Origin: Alsobacter ponti
GTDB taxonomy: Bacteria > Pseudomonadota > Alphaproteobacteria > Rhizobiales > Beijerinckiaceae
Assembly (NCBI RefSeq): GCF_024294805.1
Contig: NZ_JANCLU010000018.1
Span: forward strand, 1-64,000
Length of the DNA: 64,000 nt
Direction: 5' to 3'
This document shows positions 45,222 through 57,900 of this stretch, piece by piece (position 1 is the first letter of the stretch; every line of letters starts with the position of its first letter). Position numbers and translations under genes: made by a program. The notes under the pieces were generated by a model. That model did no database searches. It saw only the letters and a list, made by a program, of their open reading frames with translations, and was not told the DNA's origin.

Positions 45222-45581
45222 ATGATCCGGACGGAGGCGATCCGGTCCGTTCCCGAGGAAAGGCGGCGCTCCCGGCGCAGCAAGGTCTTGCTTCGCGCCC
45301 TGCTGTTCAGCGGCCAGACATGCATCGGGTTTTGCCGAGTGCGCGACATCAGCGCGAACGGGGCCGGGCTTGGCAACATGCCGTTCGGGCTTCCCGAGGA
45401 CATCGGACTGGTGATCCCGAGCCGCAACCTCGCCGTCATCGCGAAGCTTCGCTGGCGCAATGGCGGACTGGGCGGCGTCTCCTTCGAGCGCGCCTGCCCG
45501 GAATTGCTCGGCACGAGGGAGGCCCGGCAGGCCACCGCGGAGGAGATGGCGCTGCGAACCGGCATCCTGACGCCGAGCTGA
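45222..45581 (+). CDS. PilZ domain protein (predicted c-di-GMP receptor)
   Basis: The 119-residue protein is essentially one PilZ domain. The RxxxR switch is at RRRSRR (14-19) and the (D/N)xSxxG motif at DISANGAG (42-49), both needed for c-di-GMP binding. Hydrophobic strands LRALLFS, IGLVIPSRNLAVIAKLRW and GGVSFER complete the barrel. It is soluble with no output domain, so it would act on a partner protein. It lies 381 bases upstream of the giant RTX gene in the same orientation, which makes a regulatory link attractive but untested. Confidence 0.88.
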   Translation: MIRTEAIRSVPEERRRSRRSKVLLRALLFSGQTCIGFCRVRDISANGAGLGNMPFGLPEDIGLVIPSRNLAVIAKLRWRNGGLGGVSFERACPELLGTREARQATAEEMALRTGILTPS

Positions 45582-45962
45582 TCGCTGCGCGCTCGGGCGT
45601 GGAGGATCCATCGGGTTGGACGCAAAATTGTCGCCGGCATGATTTCACGGCAACGTGAAGGACAAATATCGAGGGATTTTAGGTATCCCTTGTTATCGCT
45701 CCTCGTTGGCATTAACGCGCGCAGGATCCAGGCATCGATCATTGCGCGAAAGTCGCGTCGACATGCATCCGCAGGTTGCTTTTCTTGATCGCGACGACAT
45801 GGGACAATTTCGAACGTCAATCTTTCCTTTGCATTCATGCGCCATGCTGCATTAATTCATCGAGGGGTCGCTACTTTTTGACCCCGTAGGATTTGTGACG
45901 ACCGAGGCCCGACAGGCCCCTTTTCGGGAACTGGGCTCCGGTTAAATTGATGGAAATCGTTC
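45582..45962 (+). other. Leader/promoter region of the giant RTX gene
   Basis: This 381-base spacer is noticeably AT-richer than its surroundings. It holds a perfect hairpin GGGGTC...GACCCC (45864-45885, T-rich loop) and, 45 bases before the start, a terminator-like GGCC-cgaca-GGCC then CCTTTT (45906-45924). These could attenuate the long transcript. No clear promoter boxes or coding frame are seen. A 66-codon frame at 45655-45855 has no ribosome site. Confidence 0.5.
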
Positions 45963-48900
45963 ATGCGGCCCGTCCCGCTTTCGAGCCCCCGTGTCGTCGA
46001 ACTCGCTCAGGCTTCCGCTCGGCCTGAGGTTCTCCACGTCGGCAAGCCGCCGCCCGGCGCGATCAAGCTGGTGGACGTGTCGCCCGACCACGACCTGGCG
46101 TTCGATTTCGCGATGGCCGACGTCAAAATCGCCATTGTCGACGTGGACCTCGTCATCGTCTTTCCTGACGGAGCACGGCTGATCCTGCCGGGCCTCGCCA
46201 TGAAGCTGATGGACCCGAACGCCCCCGTGCTGCATTTCGTCGACGGGGACGTCGCGGGCCAGAACGTGTTCGCCCAGATCAGCGACATCCATCTCTCCGA
46301 GTCCCTCACCGCCCTCAAGCTCACCTCGGAGACGCCGGACAACGCGAAAGGCGCCGGCGAGGCGCAGGAGGGGCAGCCCCCCGTGGACGTGCAGCCGCCG
46401 CCACGGCCGATCGTGAAGATCACCGAGGAGACGCCGGAAACTCCTAACAAGGACCAGGGCGACGGACCCTCCGTCGCGGCGGGGCAGACCCCACCGCCGC
46501 CGATCGAGACGAAGGCGATCGAGATCTCCAACATCGGCGCAGCGCCGTCGGCCGCCAAGAGCAACGGAATCTCGAGCGAGGTGGTCGCGAGCGTCACCTT
46601 CGAGGTGCTCGGCGTGGTCACCAGCGAGTCGGAGACCCGGGACGGCGTGCCTTATCTGCACGCCTCGCCGGCCAAGAGCCCGGCCGACACGGATCCGACC
46701 TACGCCAATATGAGCGCGCCCACGACGCTCGCAGGCGGCGACGGCGACGAATGGCTCGGCCCTTCGGCGATGCTGACGAACCCAGGCGAGGCCGTCGCCG
46801 ACATCGCCATGAAGTTCACCTACCCCGCGGGGTATGGCTGGACCGCGACGTCGATCACCTTTGTCAATGTCCCGGCCGGCGTCACGATCATCGGGGCGGC
46901 GAGAACGGCGTCCGGCACCTACGTGATCGTTGTGGACGACGCGACGCCGAACGAGATCGTCGCGCGCATCAAGTACACCATCCCGCCGGACGGCGTGGCG
47001 GCTGACGCCAACGGGTTCCTCAAGACGTTCGCACTCGAGATGAACGTCATCGTTGAGGACAGCACGGGCGCCACCAAGTCGATGCCGGCGCGCCTGGCCT
47101 GCGGGGTGCGCGAAGTCGGCGGCGAGACGGACACCTCATTTACCGACCCCGCGACCGGCGCCAAGACGGCCGTGCTCTGGGCCAATCCGCCTGGAGCTCA
47201 CATCACCGGCGGAGGCGGCGACGACACGGTGGTCTCGACGGCCGGCGCGGACACGCTGGACGGCGGGACCGGCGAGAACCTGCTGTCCTACGAGTTGTCC
47301 AACAGCGGCGTCAGCCTCGACGCGGTGGCCGGCACGGTCTCGGGCGGAGCTGGCAGGGGCGACCGCTTCACCCGGTTCCGTGACTTCGAGGGATCCAATT
47401 TCGCCGACACGCTGTCCGGGGACGAGCAGGACAACGTGTTGATCGGCGGGGCCGGCGCCGACCGGCTCGACGGCCGCGGAGGCCTCGACACGGCGAGCTA
47501 CGCGCAGTCCGCGGCTCCGGTTTCCGTGAACCTGCGGACCGGCGTCGGCGCGGGCGGCGACGCGGAGGGCGATGTACTCTCCTCGATCGAGCGCGTCGTC
47601 GGATCCGCGTGGGCGGACACGCTTGTCGCCGACGACCGCGGCGACACGCTCGACGGCGGCGCGGGCGGCGATCTCCTCATCAGCGGCGCGGGCGCGGACA
47701 GTCTGCAGGGCGGGACGGGGGTGGATACCGTCTCCTATGCCGGTTCGAACGCCGCTGTATCGGTGAACCTCGCGACGGGCGCGGCCAGCGGCGGCTGGGC
47801 GGCGAACGACTCGCTCGCGGGCCTCGAGAACGCCACGGGCTCCGCCTTCGCTGATACGATCGTCGGCTCGGACGGCGACAACCAACTCGTCGGCCTCGCG
47901 GGCGGCGACTCGCTGTCCGGCGGCGCGGGCGCGGACACTCTGCTTGGCGGCGACGGGGACGATACGCTCGTCGGCGGCGAGGGCTCGGATTCGCTCGTCG
48001 GCGGGGCGGGCAATGACGCGGTTGACTACGCGGGGTCGGCTTCAGGCGTTTCGGTGGACCTCGGCCAGAACTCGGCCTCCGGGGGCGACGCCGAAGGGGA
48101 CACGCTGTCCGGTATCGAGATCGTCTACGGCACCCGCTTCGCGGACACGCTTGCCGGATCGTCGGGCGGATCCACGCTGGTCGGGCGCGGCGGTGACGAT
48201 TCTCTTCTGGCCGGGACGGGCCAGGGCTCGATCGATGGCGGCGCGGACACAGACACCCTGAGCTACGCCCTCGTGGGCGCGGGCATTGCGGTCGACCTCG
48301 CCGCCGGGAAGACGACCTGGGTCTCGAATGGCGCGGCGAAGGACGACGTCGCCGGCGTCGAGAATGTCATTGGGTCGCGTTTCGGCGACCGTCTTGCTGG
48401 CGACGCGGCGGCCAATGTGCTGACGGGCGGCCTCGGCGCGGACACGCTGGCGGGCGGCGGCGGCGACGACACGCTGGACGGCTCGGCCGACGACGGCGCG
48501 GCCGATCTCGCGGACTATTCGGCCGAGGCCGAGTCCGTCGTCATCGACCTGAACGCCGGCTCGGCCTCCGGAGCCGGCGCGGGCCGCGACCTCCTGATTG
48601 GCATCGAGGACGCGCGGGGTGGCGCGGCGGGCGACCGCATCACCGGCGACGACGGCGACAATCGCCTTTCGGGCATGGGCGGCGGCGACACGTTCGTGTC
48701 GTCGCACGGCGTCGACTCCATCGACGGCGGCGATGGCCAGGACGTGATCGACTACAGCGCGGAAGATTCGGCCGTCAGGGTCTCGCTCGCCGACGGCTTC
48801 GCGCGCGTCGGCGGCCAGCGGCAAATTCTCACGGATGTCGAGAACGTCGTCGGGACATCGTATCACGACGTCATTTCCGGCGACGACGCGTCCGACAACA

Positions 48901-51900
48901 GCCTCGTCGGCGGGCAGGGCGACGACACGCTCGGCGGCAGCGCGGGCGCAGATACGCTCGATGGCGGCGACGGCGACGACCTCGTCGACTTCTCGGCTTC
49001 CGCCGCCGCGGTGATGGTCGACCTGCGCAACGGGTTGGCCCGGCTGGACGGCTCGGCCGTCTCGGGCAGCCTGGTTTCGGTCGAGAACGCGACGGGCTCG
49101 AGGTTCAACGACACGCTTTACGCGGCGGACCCCGGCTCCGAACTCACCGCCGGCGCGGGCGACGACCTGCTGGTCAGCGGAGCCGGTTCGGACACGCTGT
49201 CCGGCGGCGCGGGCGTCGACACGGCTGATTACAGCCGCGCCGTCGCGGGCGTCTATGTGGACCTCGTCAACGCCAGGGCGTCCGTGGCGGGAGAAGGCGT
49301 CGACACGCTCGAGTCGATCGAGGTCGTCCTCGCCACCCAGATGGCGGACACTATCATCGGCGGCGAGGCGGACAATTTGCTGCGCGGCCTGGGCGGCAAC
49401 GACTCGCTGTTCGGTGGCATGGGACGCGACACGCTGCTCGGCGGCGATGGCGACGATACGCTCGACGGCGGGGCTGGTGGGGACTCGTTGGTCGGCGACG
49501 CCGGCAACGACCTGTACCGCGTGGACGACGCGGGCGACCAGATTTCGGATTCGGCCGGCGCCGACACGGTCGAGTCCACCGCGGGCGCGTTCACGCTGTC
49601 GGCGGGACTTGAGGATCTGCTGTTCACGGGCACTGGCGACTTCACCGGCGTGGGTAACGACAGTCAAAACCGCATCGTTGGCGGGGCCGGGGCGGACTCG
49701 CTCGACGGCGCCGGGGGCGCAGATACGCTGGAAGGCGGTGCCGGCGACGACAACTACCGGGTCGACACAACCGGCGACAGCATCGTCGAGGCGGCCGATG
49801 GCGGCACCGACCGCGTGGTCACCACGCTGAACGAATTCGACCTGTCGACGCAGTCCAACGTCGAGTACCTGGCCTTTGAAGGAACAGGCGACTTCAGCGG
49901 CGTCGGCAACGACGTCGCCAACGAAATCAAAGGCGGAACGGGTAACGATACGCTCGCCGGCCTCGGCGGCGCGGACACGTTGATCGGCGGCGACGGCTCG
50001 GATATGGCCGACTACTCCAGGTCGGCGCAGGCGGTCAACGTGGACCTGACGCGGACTGAGCCGCAGGTCGGCGGCGACGCCGAGGGCGACCGCCTCGTCG
50101 GAATCGAGAAGTTGCGGGGATCGAGCCAGGCCGACACGCTGGTCGGCGACGCGGCCGCCAACGTCCTCGATGGCCAGGCGGGCGACGACAGCCTCGTGGG
50201 CGGCGGGGGAGCCGACACGATGTCAGGCGGCGCCGGCGACGACACCTACGTCGTCGACGACGCGAACGACGTCACCACCGAGTTGGCCGACGGGGGCAAC
50301 GACACGGTGCGCGTTGTGACGGCGGTTTCCGCCCGCGCGACGGCGCAGGCAAATATCGAGAACCTGATCTATGCCGGAGCCGGGAATTTCACCGGCATCG
50401 GCAACGCTCTCGCCAACAGAATCGAGGGCGGGAGCGGCAATGACAGCCTGTCGGGACTGGGCGGCGCGAACACGCTGATCGGCAACGATGGCGACGACAC
50501 GCTCGCCGGCGTGGCCGGTCCGGGCGTCTCCATCGCCAGCGACAGCCTGGTGGGCGGCGCCGGCGACGACGTCTACCTCGTCGATTCGACGTCCGACGTT
50601 GTGGCCGAGCTGCCCGGCGGCGGCACGGACGAAATCCAGACCGCCAACCTCACCGCTTACGACCTCACCGCGAACGCAGCGAACGCCGCCAACGTCGAGA
50701 ACCTCACCTACACCGGCTCGCAGAACTTCACGGGAACGGGCAACGCCCTTGCAAACGTCATCACCGGCGGATCCGGCAAGGACACGCTGAGCGGCGCGGC
50801 CGGCGACGACACGCTCGTCGGCGGGGCCGGCGCGGACAGCCTCGACGGCGGCGTCGGGCTCGATGAGGCGAGCTACGCGAACGCCACCACCAGCGTGCGC
50901 GTCGACCTGACGTCAGGCTTGGGGTCGGGCGGCGACGCCGAGGGCGACACCTACGCCAACATCGAGAACGCACGCGGTTCCATCACGGCGGCGAGCACGC
51001 TGATCGGTAATTCCGGCGACAACGTGCTGATCGGCGGCGACGCAAACGACCGCATGACGGGCGGGCTGGGCGCGGACACGCTGATCGGCGGCGCGGGCGC
51101 CGACTATCTCGACGGCGGCGTCGGCGGCACCGGCGTCCTGCGGGTCAACGCCACGAATGCGGCCACGGCGAGAATCGCCGATACGGGCGTGCTCAACAAC
51201 AAGGCGTTCACGCTGAGCTTCGACCTTCGCCCGAACGGGACGACGAATCTGGAACTCAGTTCGGCGACGGGGACCAACAACAGTTTCGCCGTCAGCCTGA
51301 CGGGCACCACGCTCACGGTCGCGACCACGCGCAATCCCAACGTCACGTGGACCGTTCCGGCCACGGCGAACGTGTATGACGGCAACCTCCACACCGTCAC
51401 GATCACCGTCTCCGCCAGCAGGGTCGTGACGACCTATGTCGACGGCGTCGCACTCGGCACGAGGACGCTGTCGGCGCTGCTGGACATGGGCGGGCCCGTG
51501 TCGCTGAACGTGACCTCGACCGGCACGAGCGACGTCGACAGCCTGTACCTCTACAACCGCGCGCTCGGCGCGACCGAGGTGTCCTCGCTCTCCGCCACGG
51601 CGATGCCCGTCACCTCGGGCCTGATCTCGGCCTACGACTTCGACAGGAATGACCTCGCCGACGCCGTGACACGTGACCGCGCCTTCAATGGCGGCGCGGG
51701 CATTTTTCTGGGAAGCCGGGTCGACGCGGGGGACAGCCTCGTCGGAGGCGATGGCAACAACACGCTCGTTGGCGGGTCGGGCGCGGACACCATCGTGGGC
51801 GGCTCCGGCAACGAATCGATCATGGGCGGCGCGGGCGCCGACTCGATCGTCGGCGGCGGAGGCAGGGACACCATCGATTACGGCGACGGCGTCGACACCA

Positions 51901-54900
51901 TCGATTATTCGGCGACGTCCGGCGTCACCTTCAATCTGACGACGGGCATCTCCAGCCAGGCTCCCGGAAGCCTCCTGTACGGCGTCGAGAACGTGATCGG
52001 CTCGCTGACGGGCTCGAACTTCCTGACCGGATCGAGCGCCGCGAACCGACTGGAAGGCGGGGCCGCGTCCGACACGCTGCTCGGCATGGGCGACGCGGAT
52101 ACGCTGATCGGAAACGGCGGCAACGACTCGCTGGTCGGCGACGACACCGCAAGCGGCAGCGCGGACTCGCTCAGCGGCGGCGACGGCAACGACACTCTGA
52201 TCGGCGGCGGCGGCGCGGACACGTTGTCCGGCGGCCTCGGCACGGACACGGCGAGCTACGCGACATCCACAGCGGGCGTCACCGTCAACCTCAACCTGAG
52301 CGGCGCGCAAGCGTCCTCTGGCGACGCATCGAACGACGTGCTCTCCGGAATCGAGAACGTCATCGGAGCGTCGTCCGCCTCGAACAATCTGACCGGCGAC
52401 GGCGCGGCGAACGTGCTCACGGGCGGCTCGGCCGCCGACACCCTATCCGGCAACGCCGGTGATGACAGCCTGGTCGGCCAGGCCGGAAACGACTCTCTCA
52501 ACGGTGGGGCGGGCGCCGACACGCTCGACGCCGGCGTTGGGAATGACACGCTTATCGCTGGCGACGGCAACGACTCCATCCTCGGCGGCGCGGGCTCGGA
52601 CTCGATCGACGGCGGAACGGGGACGGACACGCTGAGCTACGCGGCTTCCGCCGCGGGCGTCAACGTGGATCTCGCGGCTGCCGATGCGCAGGCGGGCGGC
52701 GACGCGGCCAACGACACCATCGCCATGGGAACGGTGGAGATTCTGGTCGGCTCCTCCGTCGGCGCGAACCGTCTCGGCGGCTGGAGTCTCGCGGAGAGCC
52801 TGGTCGGCGGAGCGGCGGCGGACACGATCGGCGGCGGCCTGGGGGCGGACACGTTGGATGGCGGCTCGGGGAATGACATCCTCTTCGCCGGAAAGCGCTT
52901 CCTGACCGACTCCGCCTCGACGTCGACGAACATTGCGACTGGCCTGCAAGTAGCGAACTCCGCCATCACGATCGGCTTCCAGATCAAGGCCGACGTGACG
53001 ACGGGCTCTCATCTCGTCACACTGGGCGGCGTCGGCGTGGGATACGGCACCGGCGGCATCACCGTGCAGTTGCCCGACGGATCGACAACCACCTACACCT
53101 ACACCCGTGATACCGCGTGGCACGCCATCGCGCTGCGAGTGGACGCGGATGGATTCAAGCTGTTCGTCGACGGTATTGCCCTGGCGCGCGGCGCCGCCGC
53201 GCTGCCCAATAACGGGACCACGCTCGCGGCAGGCGTGCAACTCGGCGCGGACCCTCGCGACGGGAACGCCTATTTCGACGACATCCTCGTCTACAAGCAG
53301 TCGCTGACGGATTCGGAGATCGCGCAGCTCGCCACGCGCGACACCACGACGCTGGGCTCGTCCTTCGTCACGAAGTCACCGATATTCAGCTCGACCTTCG
53401 ACACTCCCGGGTTCAATACGGACCGCGACACCAGCGCCAACTCCGTATCGGGCGGCGACGGCAACGACACGCTCGTCGGTGGAATTGGCGCGGACACGCT
53501 GCTGGGCGGCAACGGCTCGGACAGCCTTCTCGGGGACGCCGGCAATGACTCCCTCGACGGCGGCGCCGACGCCGACACGATGGACGGCGGGCTGGGCAAC
53601 GACGCCTATCGCGTAACGGCGGGCGACTCCGTCACCGAGAGCTCGGCGAGCGGCGGCGCGGACACGGTCTATTCCGAAGTCAATTACACGCTCGGGGCGA
53701 ATCTCGAGGACCTCGTCTACGTGGGAACGGGCGCCTTCACAGGCGTCGGCAATAGCCTGAACAACCGCATCACCGGCGGCGCGGGCGCTGATTCGCTGGT
53801 CGGCGCGGACGGCAGCGACACCATCTTCGGCCTCGCCGGCAACGATACGATCGTCGGCAAGGCCGCCAGCTGGTCAGATGGCAACCTCTCGCTCGACGGC
53901 GGCGACGGAAATGACAGTCTCGTCGGCGGCTACGGCAACGACACGCTGGCGGGAGGCGACGGCAACGACACGCTGATCCACGGCTGGTCGAACGATCCCG
54001 GTTCCAACAGCCTGGACGGCGGCGCCGGAAACGACCGCATCCAAGCGACCTACAGCGACACGGTGCAGGGCGGCGCGGGCAACGACACGCTCATTGCCGT
54101 GGCGGGCGCGAGCGCCAACCAGACGATGACGTTCAATATGACGGCGTCGTCCATTGAATTTTTCGACGGAACCCAACGGGCCGGCGCCGAGAGCGTGACG
54201 GGCGGTACCGGCAACGAGACGATCCGCGGCGGCAACGGCGGCGACACGCTGATTTCCGGCGGCGGCGTCGACTCGATCGCTGGCATGGACGGCAATGACC
54301 TCGTGAAGGGCGTGCTCGTCACCGGCGCCAGGTTCGACGGCGGAGACGGAGCGGACACGTTGTGGCTGGACAACCCGTCCACGGCCACGAACCTCGAGCT
54401 CTATCTCACGCGCGCCAACCTGGGCTTTGCGGGGGGCGTGACGGTCAGCGGATTCGAGGGCCTGGATCTCAGCGCGTTCGCGTCCACGTCCACCGTCAAG
54501 ATCGAAGGCACGACCGGAGCCGACACGATCGTCCTCGGAGCAGGGGCCGACACGATCAATGGCATGGGCGGCGCCGACAGCATCAACGCCGGTGCCGGCA
54601 ACGACCAGGTCACCTATCGCGATGCCTCGGGCGTCGTGCTCGACGGCGGCGCGGGCGTGGACACGCTGAAGCTGTACTCCGCCACGACGGTCAATCTCGG
54701 CCTGACCGACCAGACGCTGAACGATTCCGCCAACGTCCGGAACTTTGAAAGCATCGACGCCACCACCGTCGCGGCGGGGGTGTCCCTGACAGGGAGCACG
54801 GGTTCGAACAGCATTGTCGGCAGCGCCTTCGCCGACACGATCGACGGGGGCGGCGGGACCGACACGATCGACGCGGGCGCGGGCAATGACCGCGTGATCT

Positions 54901-57900
54901 GGAGCGGCGCTGGCACGGCGGTCGGCGGCAGCGGCAACGACACGCTCATCGTGTCGGGCAACGCGACGGCCCGTATCGACCTCGGGCCGTCCGGCTTCGA
55001 ATCGCTCGACGTCACGGGGTCGCGCACGGCGGCGATGACGGTCACCGGCGGGACGGCCGCGGAGTCGATCCGGACCGGCGGCGATCTCGACACCGGCAAC
55101 GATTCCGTCGATGGCGGCGGGGGCGCGGACACGGTGACCACGGGCGGCGGCAACGACACTGTCGTCTGGCGGGAGGGAGCGTCGCTCGATGGCGGCGCGG
55201 GCTCTGACGCGCTGGTGATCTCGGGGTCGGCCGACTACACGATTAATTTCGGCAACGGCTCGGGTCTCCCCAGCGGGGTCACGAGTTTCGAGAACATCCT
55301 GACCTCCGGCTACACGGGCCGGTTGACGTTGCTGGGCTCGAGCGGCTCAGAGCAGTTGCAGGGCGGCTCGCAGGCCGACACGATCCTCGGCAACGGCGGC
55401 AACGACACGATCGCCGGCAAGGGCGGTGCGGACAGCCTGGACGGCGGCCAGGGCATCGACACGCTGGATTATTCGGCTTCGGCCGGCGGCGTCGTCGCGA
55501 CGCTGGACGCCACCGGAAGGGTTGTCGCCTCGGGCGGCGACGCGCAGGGCGACATCGCGATCAATTTCGAGAACCTGACCGGCTCCGCGACGGGCGCGGA
55601 CTCGCTCACCGGCAACTCCGGCGCGAACATCCTGTCCGGAGGTGGCGGAAATGATTCGCTCGTGGGAGGCGCGGGCGCGGACACGCTCGACGGCGGAGCT
55701 GGAATCGACACCGTCGACTATTCGGCGTCGATCGGCGGCATTACCATCAGTCTTCCCGGCGGTTGGGCGCTGGGCGGCGACGCCCAGGGCGACGTCGTCA
55801 TCAACGCGGAGAATGTGATCGGTTCGACGACCGGGGCCAACAATATCGCGGGCTCGGCCGCGGCGAACGCTTTCACTGGCGGTGCCGGCGCGGACACGCT
55901 GATCGGTGGAGGCGGCGCGGACACTCTCATCGGCGGCGGCGGAAACGACCTGCTGATCGGCGGGACGTCCGCCATGATGGGCGTTTCTGGCTCCGCTTCC
56001 ACCTCGTCAACGATCAGCAGCCCGGCGGCGATGAGCAACACCGCGTTCGCGCTTTCGATCGCGATCCGAACGGATGTCGGAAGCACGGCGCCGGCCTTCG
56101 CCGAGTTGGTTGGCGCCAACTGGAACACGACCGCGAGGGCCTTCCCGTCGCTGGGCATTCGCAACAATGGCGGCGCAGCCGAAATCATCTACCAGGGCGC
56201 GAATGTCGGCGGAGCGTTGACGACGTGGGCTCCGCCGGCCGGTATGAATCCCTACGATGGCGAGCGGCACAGTTTCACTCTCTCGGTCGACGCGGCGGGC
56301 GTGGCGACCGCCTACATGGACGGCGTGGCCCTCACTCTGAAATCGGGCAGTGCGACTGTCGGACTGCTCGCGTTCTCGGGCTCGATCACGGCGCGTGTCG
56401 GCCTTAGCGGCTCGTTCGGCAACGTCGGGACGCCGGATGCGGAGTACGACAATTTCCTCGTCTACAACCGGGCGCTTACCTCCGACGAGGCGAAGCTTCT
56501 GGCCCTGGACACCGTCAACGGCGCGCCGGTCCCGACGGGTCTCGTCGCCGCCTACTGCTTCGACGGCTCGAACCCCCTCGCTCCGATAGGCGGCCTCGGC
56601 GGGACGATGGCCGTCACCGGCTCCGCCTCGTATGTGTCCATAGACACGGCGGGCAACAGCCTCGACGGCGCCGCGGGCAACGACACGCTGCTGGGCGGAG
56701 GGTTCGCGGACACGCTGCTCGGCGGGACCGGCAACGACTCCATCGACGGAAACGGCGGCGCGGACTCCATCGACGGCGGCGACGGCAACGACGCCTTGGT
56801 CTGGACGGGCGCGGGCACGGTGCTGGGTGGTGCGGGATCCGACACGTTGACGCTGGCCGCGCCCGACGCCGGAATCACCTCGTTCGTGATCGACATCGCC
56901 GCGGCGGGGATCGAGTCCTTCGACGGGTCCGGGCGTACCGAAGCCCAGGACATCACCGGAGGAGCGGGGAACGAGACCATCCTCACCGGCGGGGGGGGCG
57001 ACACGGTGCGTGGCGCCGGAGGGGCCGACAGCATCTCCACCGGCGCCGGCAACGACAGCATCGATCCGGGTGCGGGCGCGGACACGGTGCTCGCCGGCAG
57101 TGGCGACGATACCGTCGACGCCGGGGATGGGGCCGGTTCGCTGGACGGTTCGACAGGTTCCGATACGCTTCTCTTCACCGGATCCGCTTCGCACGTCGTC
57201 AACTTCCAGACCGGACTGTCGGACGCCACGCGCGTGTCCGGGTTCGAGGCGATCGACGCATCGGCTGCGACCGGCCCGCTCACCCTGATCGGCTCGACAA
57301 CCTTGAGTGAGGTCATCAGAGGCGGTACGGGCAACGACAGCATCGATGGCGGAAACGCCGGCACGGTGTTTGGCGGCGCGGGTAACGACCGAATCGTCTA
57401 TCGCTGGGGCGGGTCGGTCGACGGCGGCGCCGGCAACGACACGCTGGTGCTGACCCAGCTTCGCTCAGCCGCCGAGAACGCGTTCAACCTCGCGGCGGCT
57501 GACCAGACCCCGACGACCGATGGGCTGGCTGCGACGAATCTCGAGGCGATCGACGCGAGCGCTCTCGCGACCGCCGTGAACCTGACCGGCTCGAGCGGCG
57601 CGAACACGCTGCTCGGTGGATCGGCCGGCGACACGATCGCCGGCGGCGGCGGATCCGACTCGCTGGACGGCGGGGCCGGCGACGACAGCATCACCGGCTC
57701 GACCGGCGCGGACACGATCGTCGGCGGCGCGGGCGACGATACCATCACCGGGGCTGGCGGAAGCGACCAGGTGAGTGCGGGCGACGGCAACGACCAGGTC
57801 AACACCGCTCTCGGCGGAACCGCCACGCTATCGGGAGGTGCCGGCAACGACACGCTTGCGCTCACGGGCGCTGGCGGCACGCTGGACCTGTCGCTCGCCG

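Noticed and set aside
45655-45855. 66-codon frame upstream of the RTX gene
   Set aside because: No Shine-Dalgarno sequence and no domain; the region is AT-rich leader DNA.
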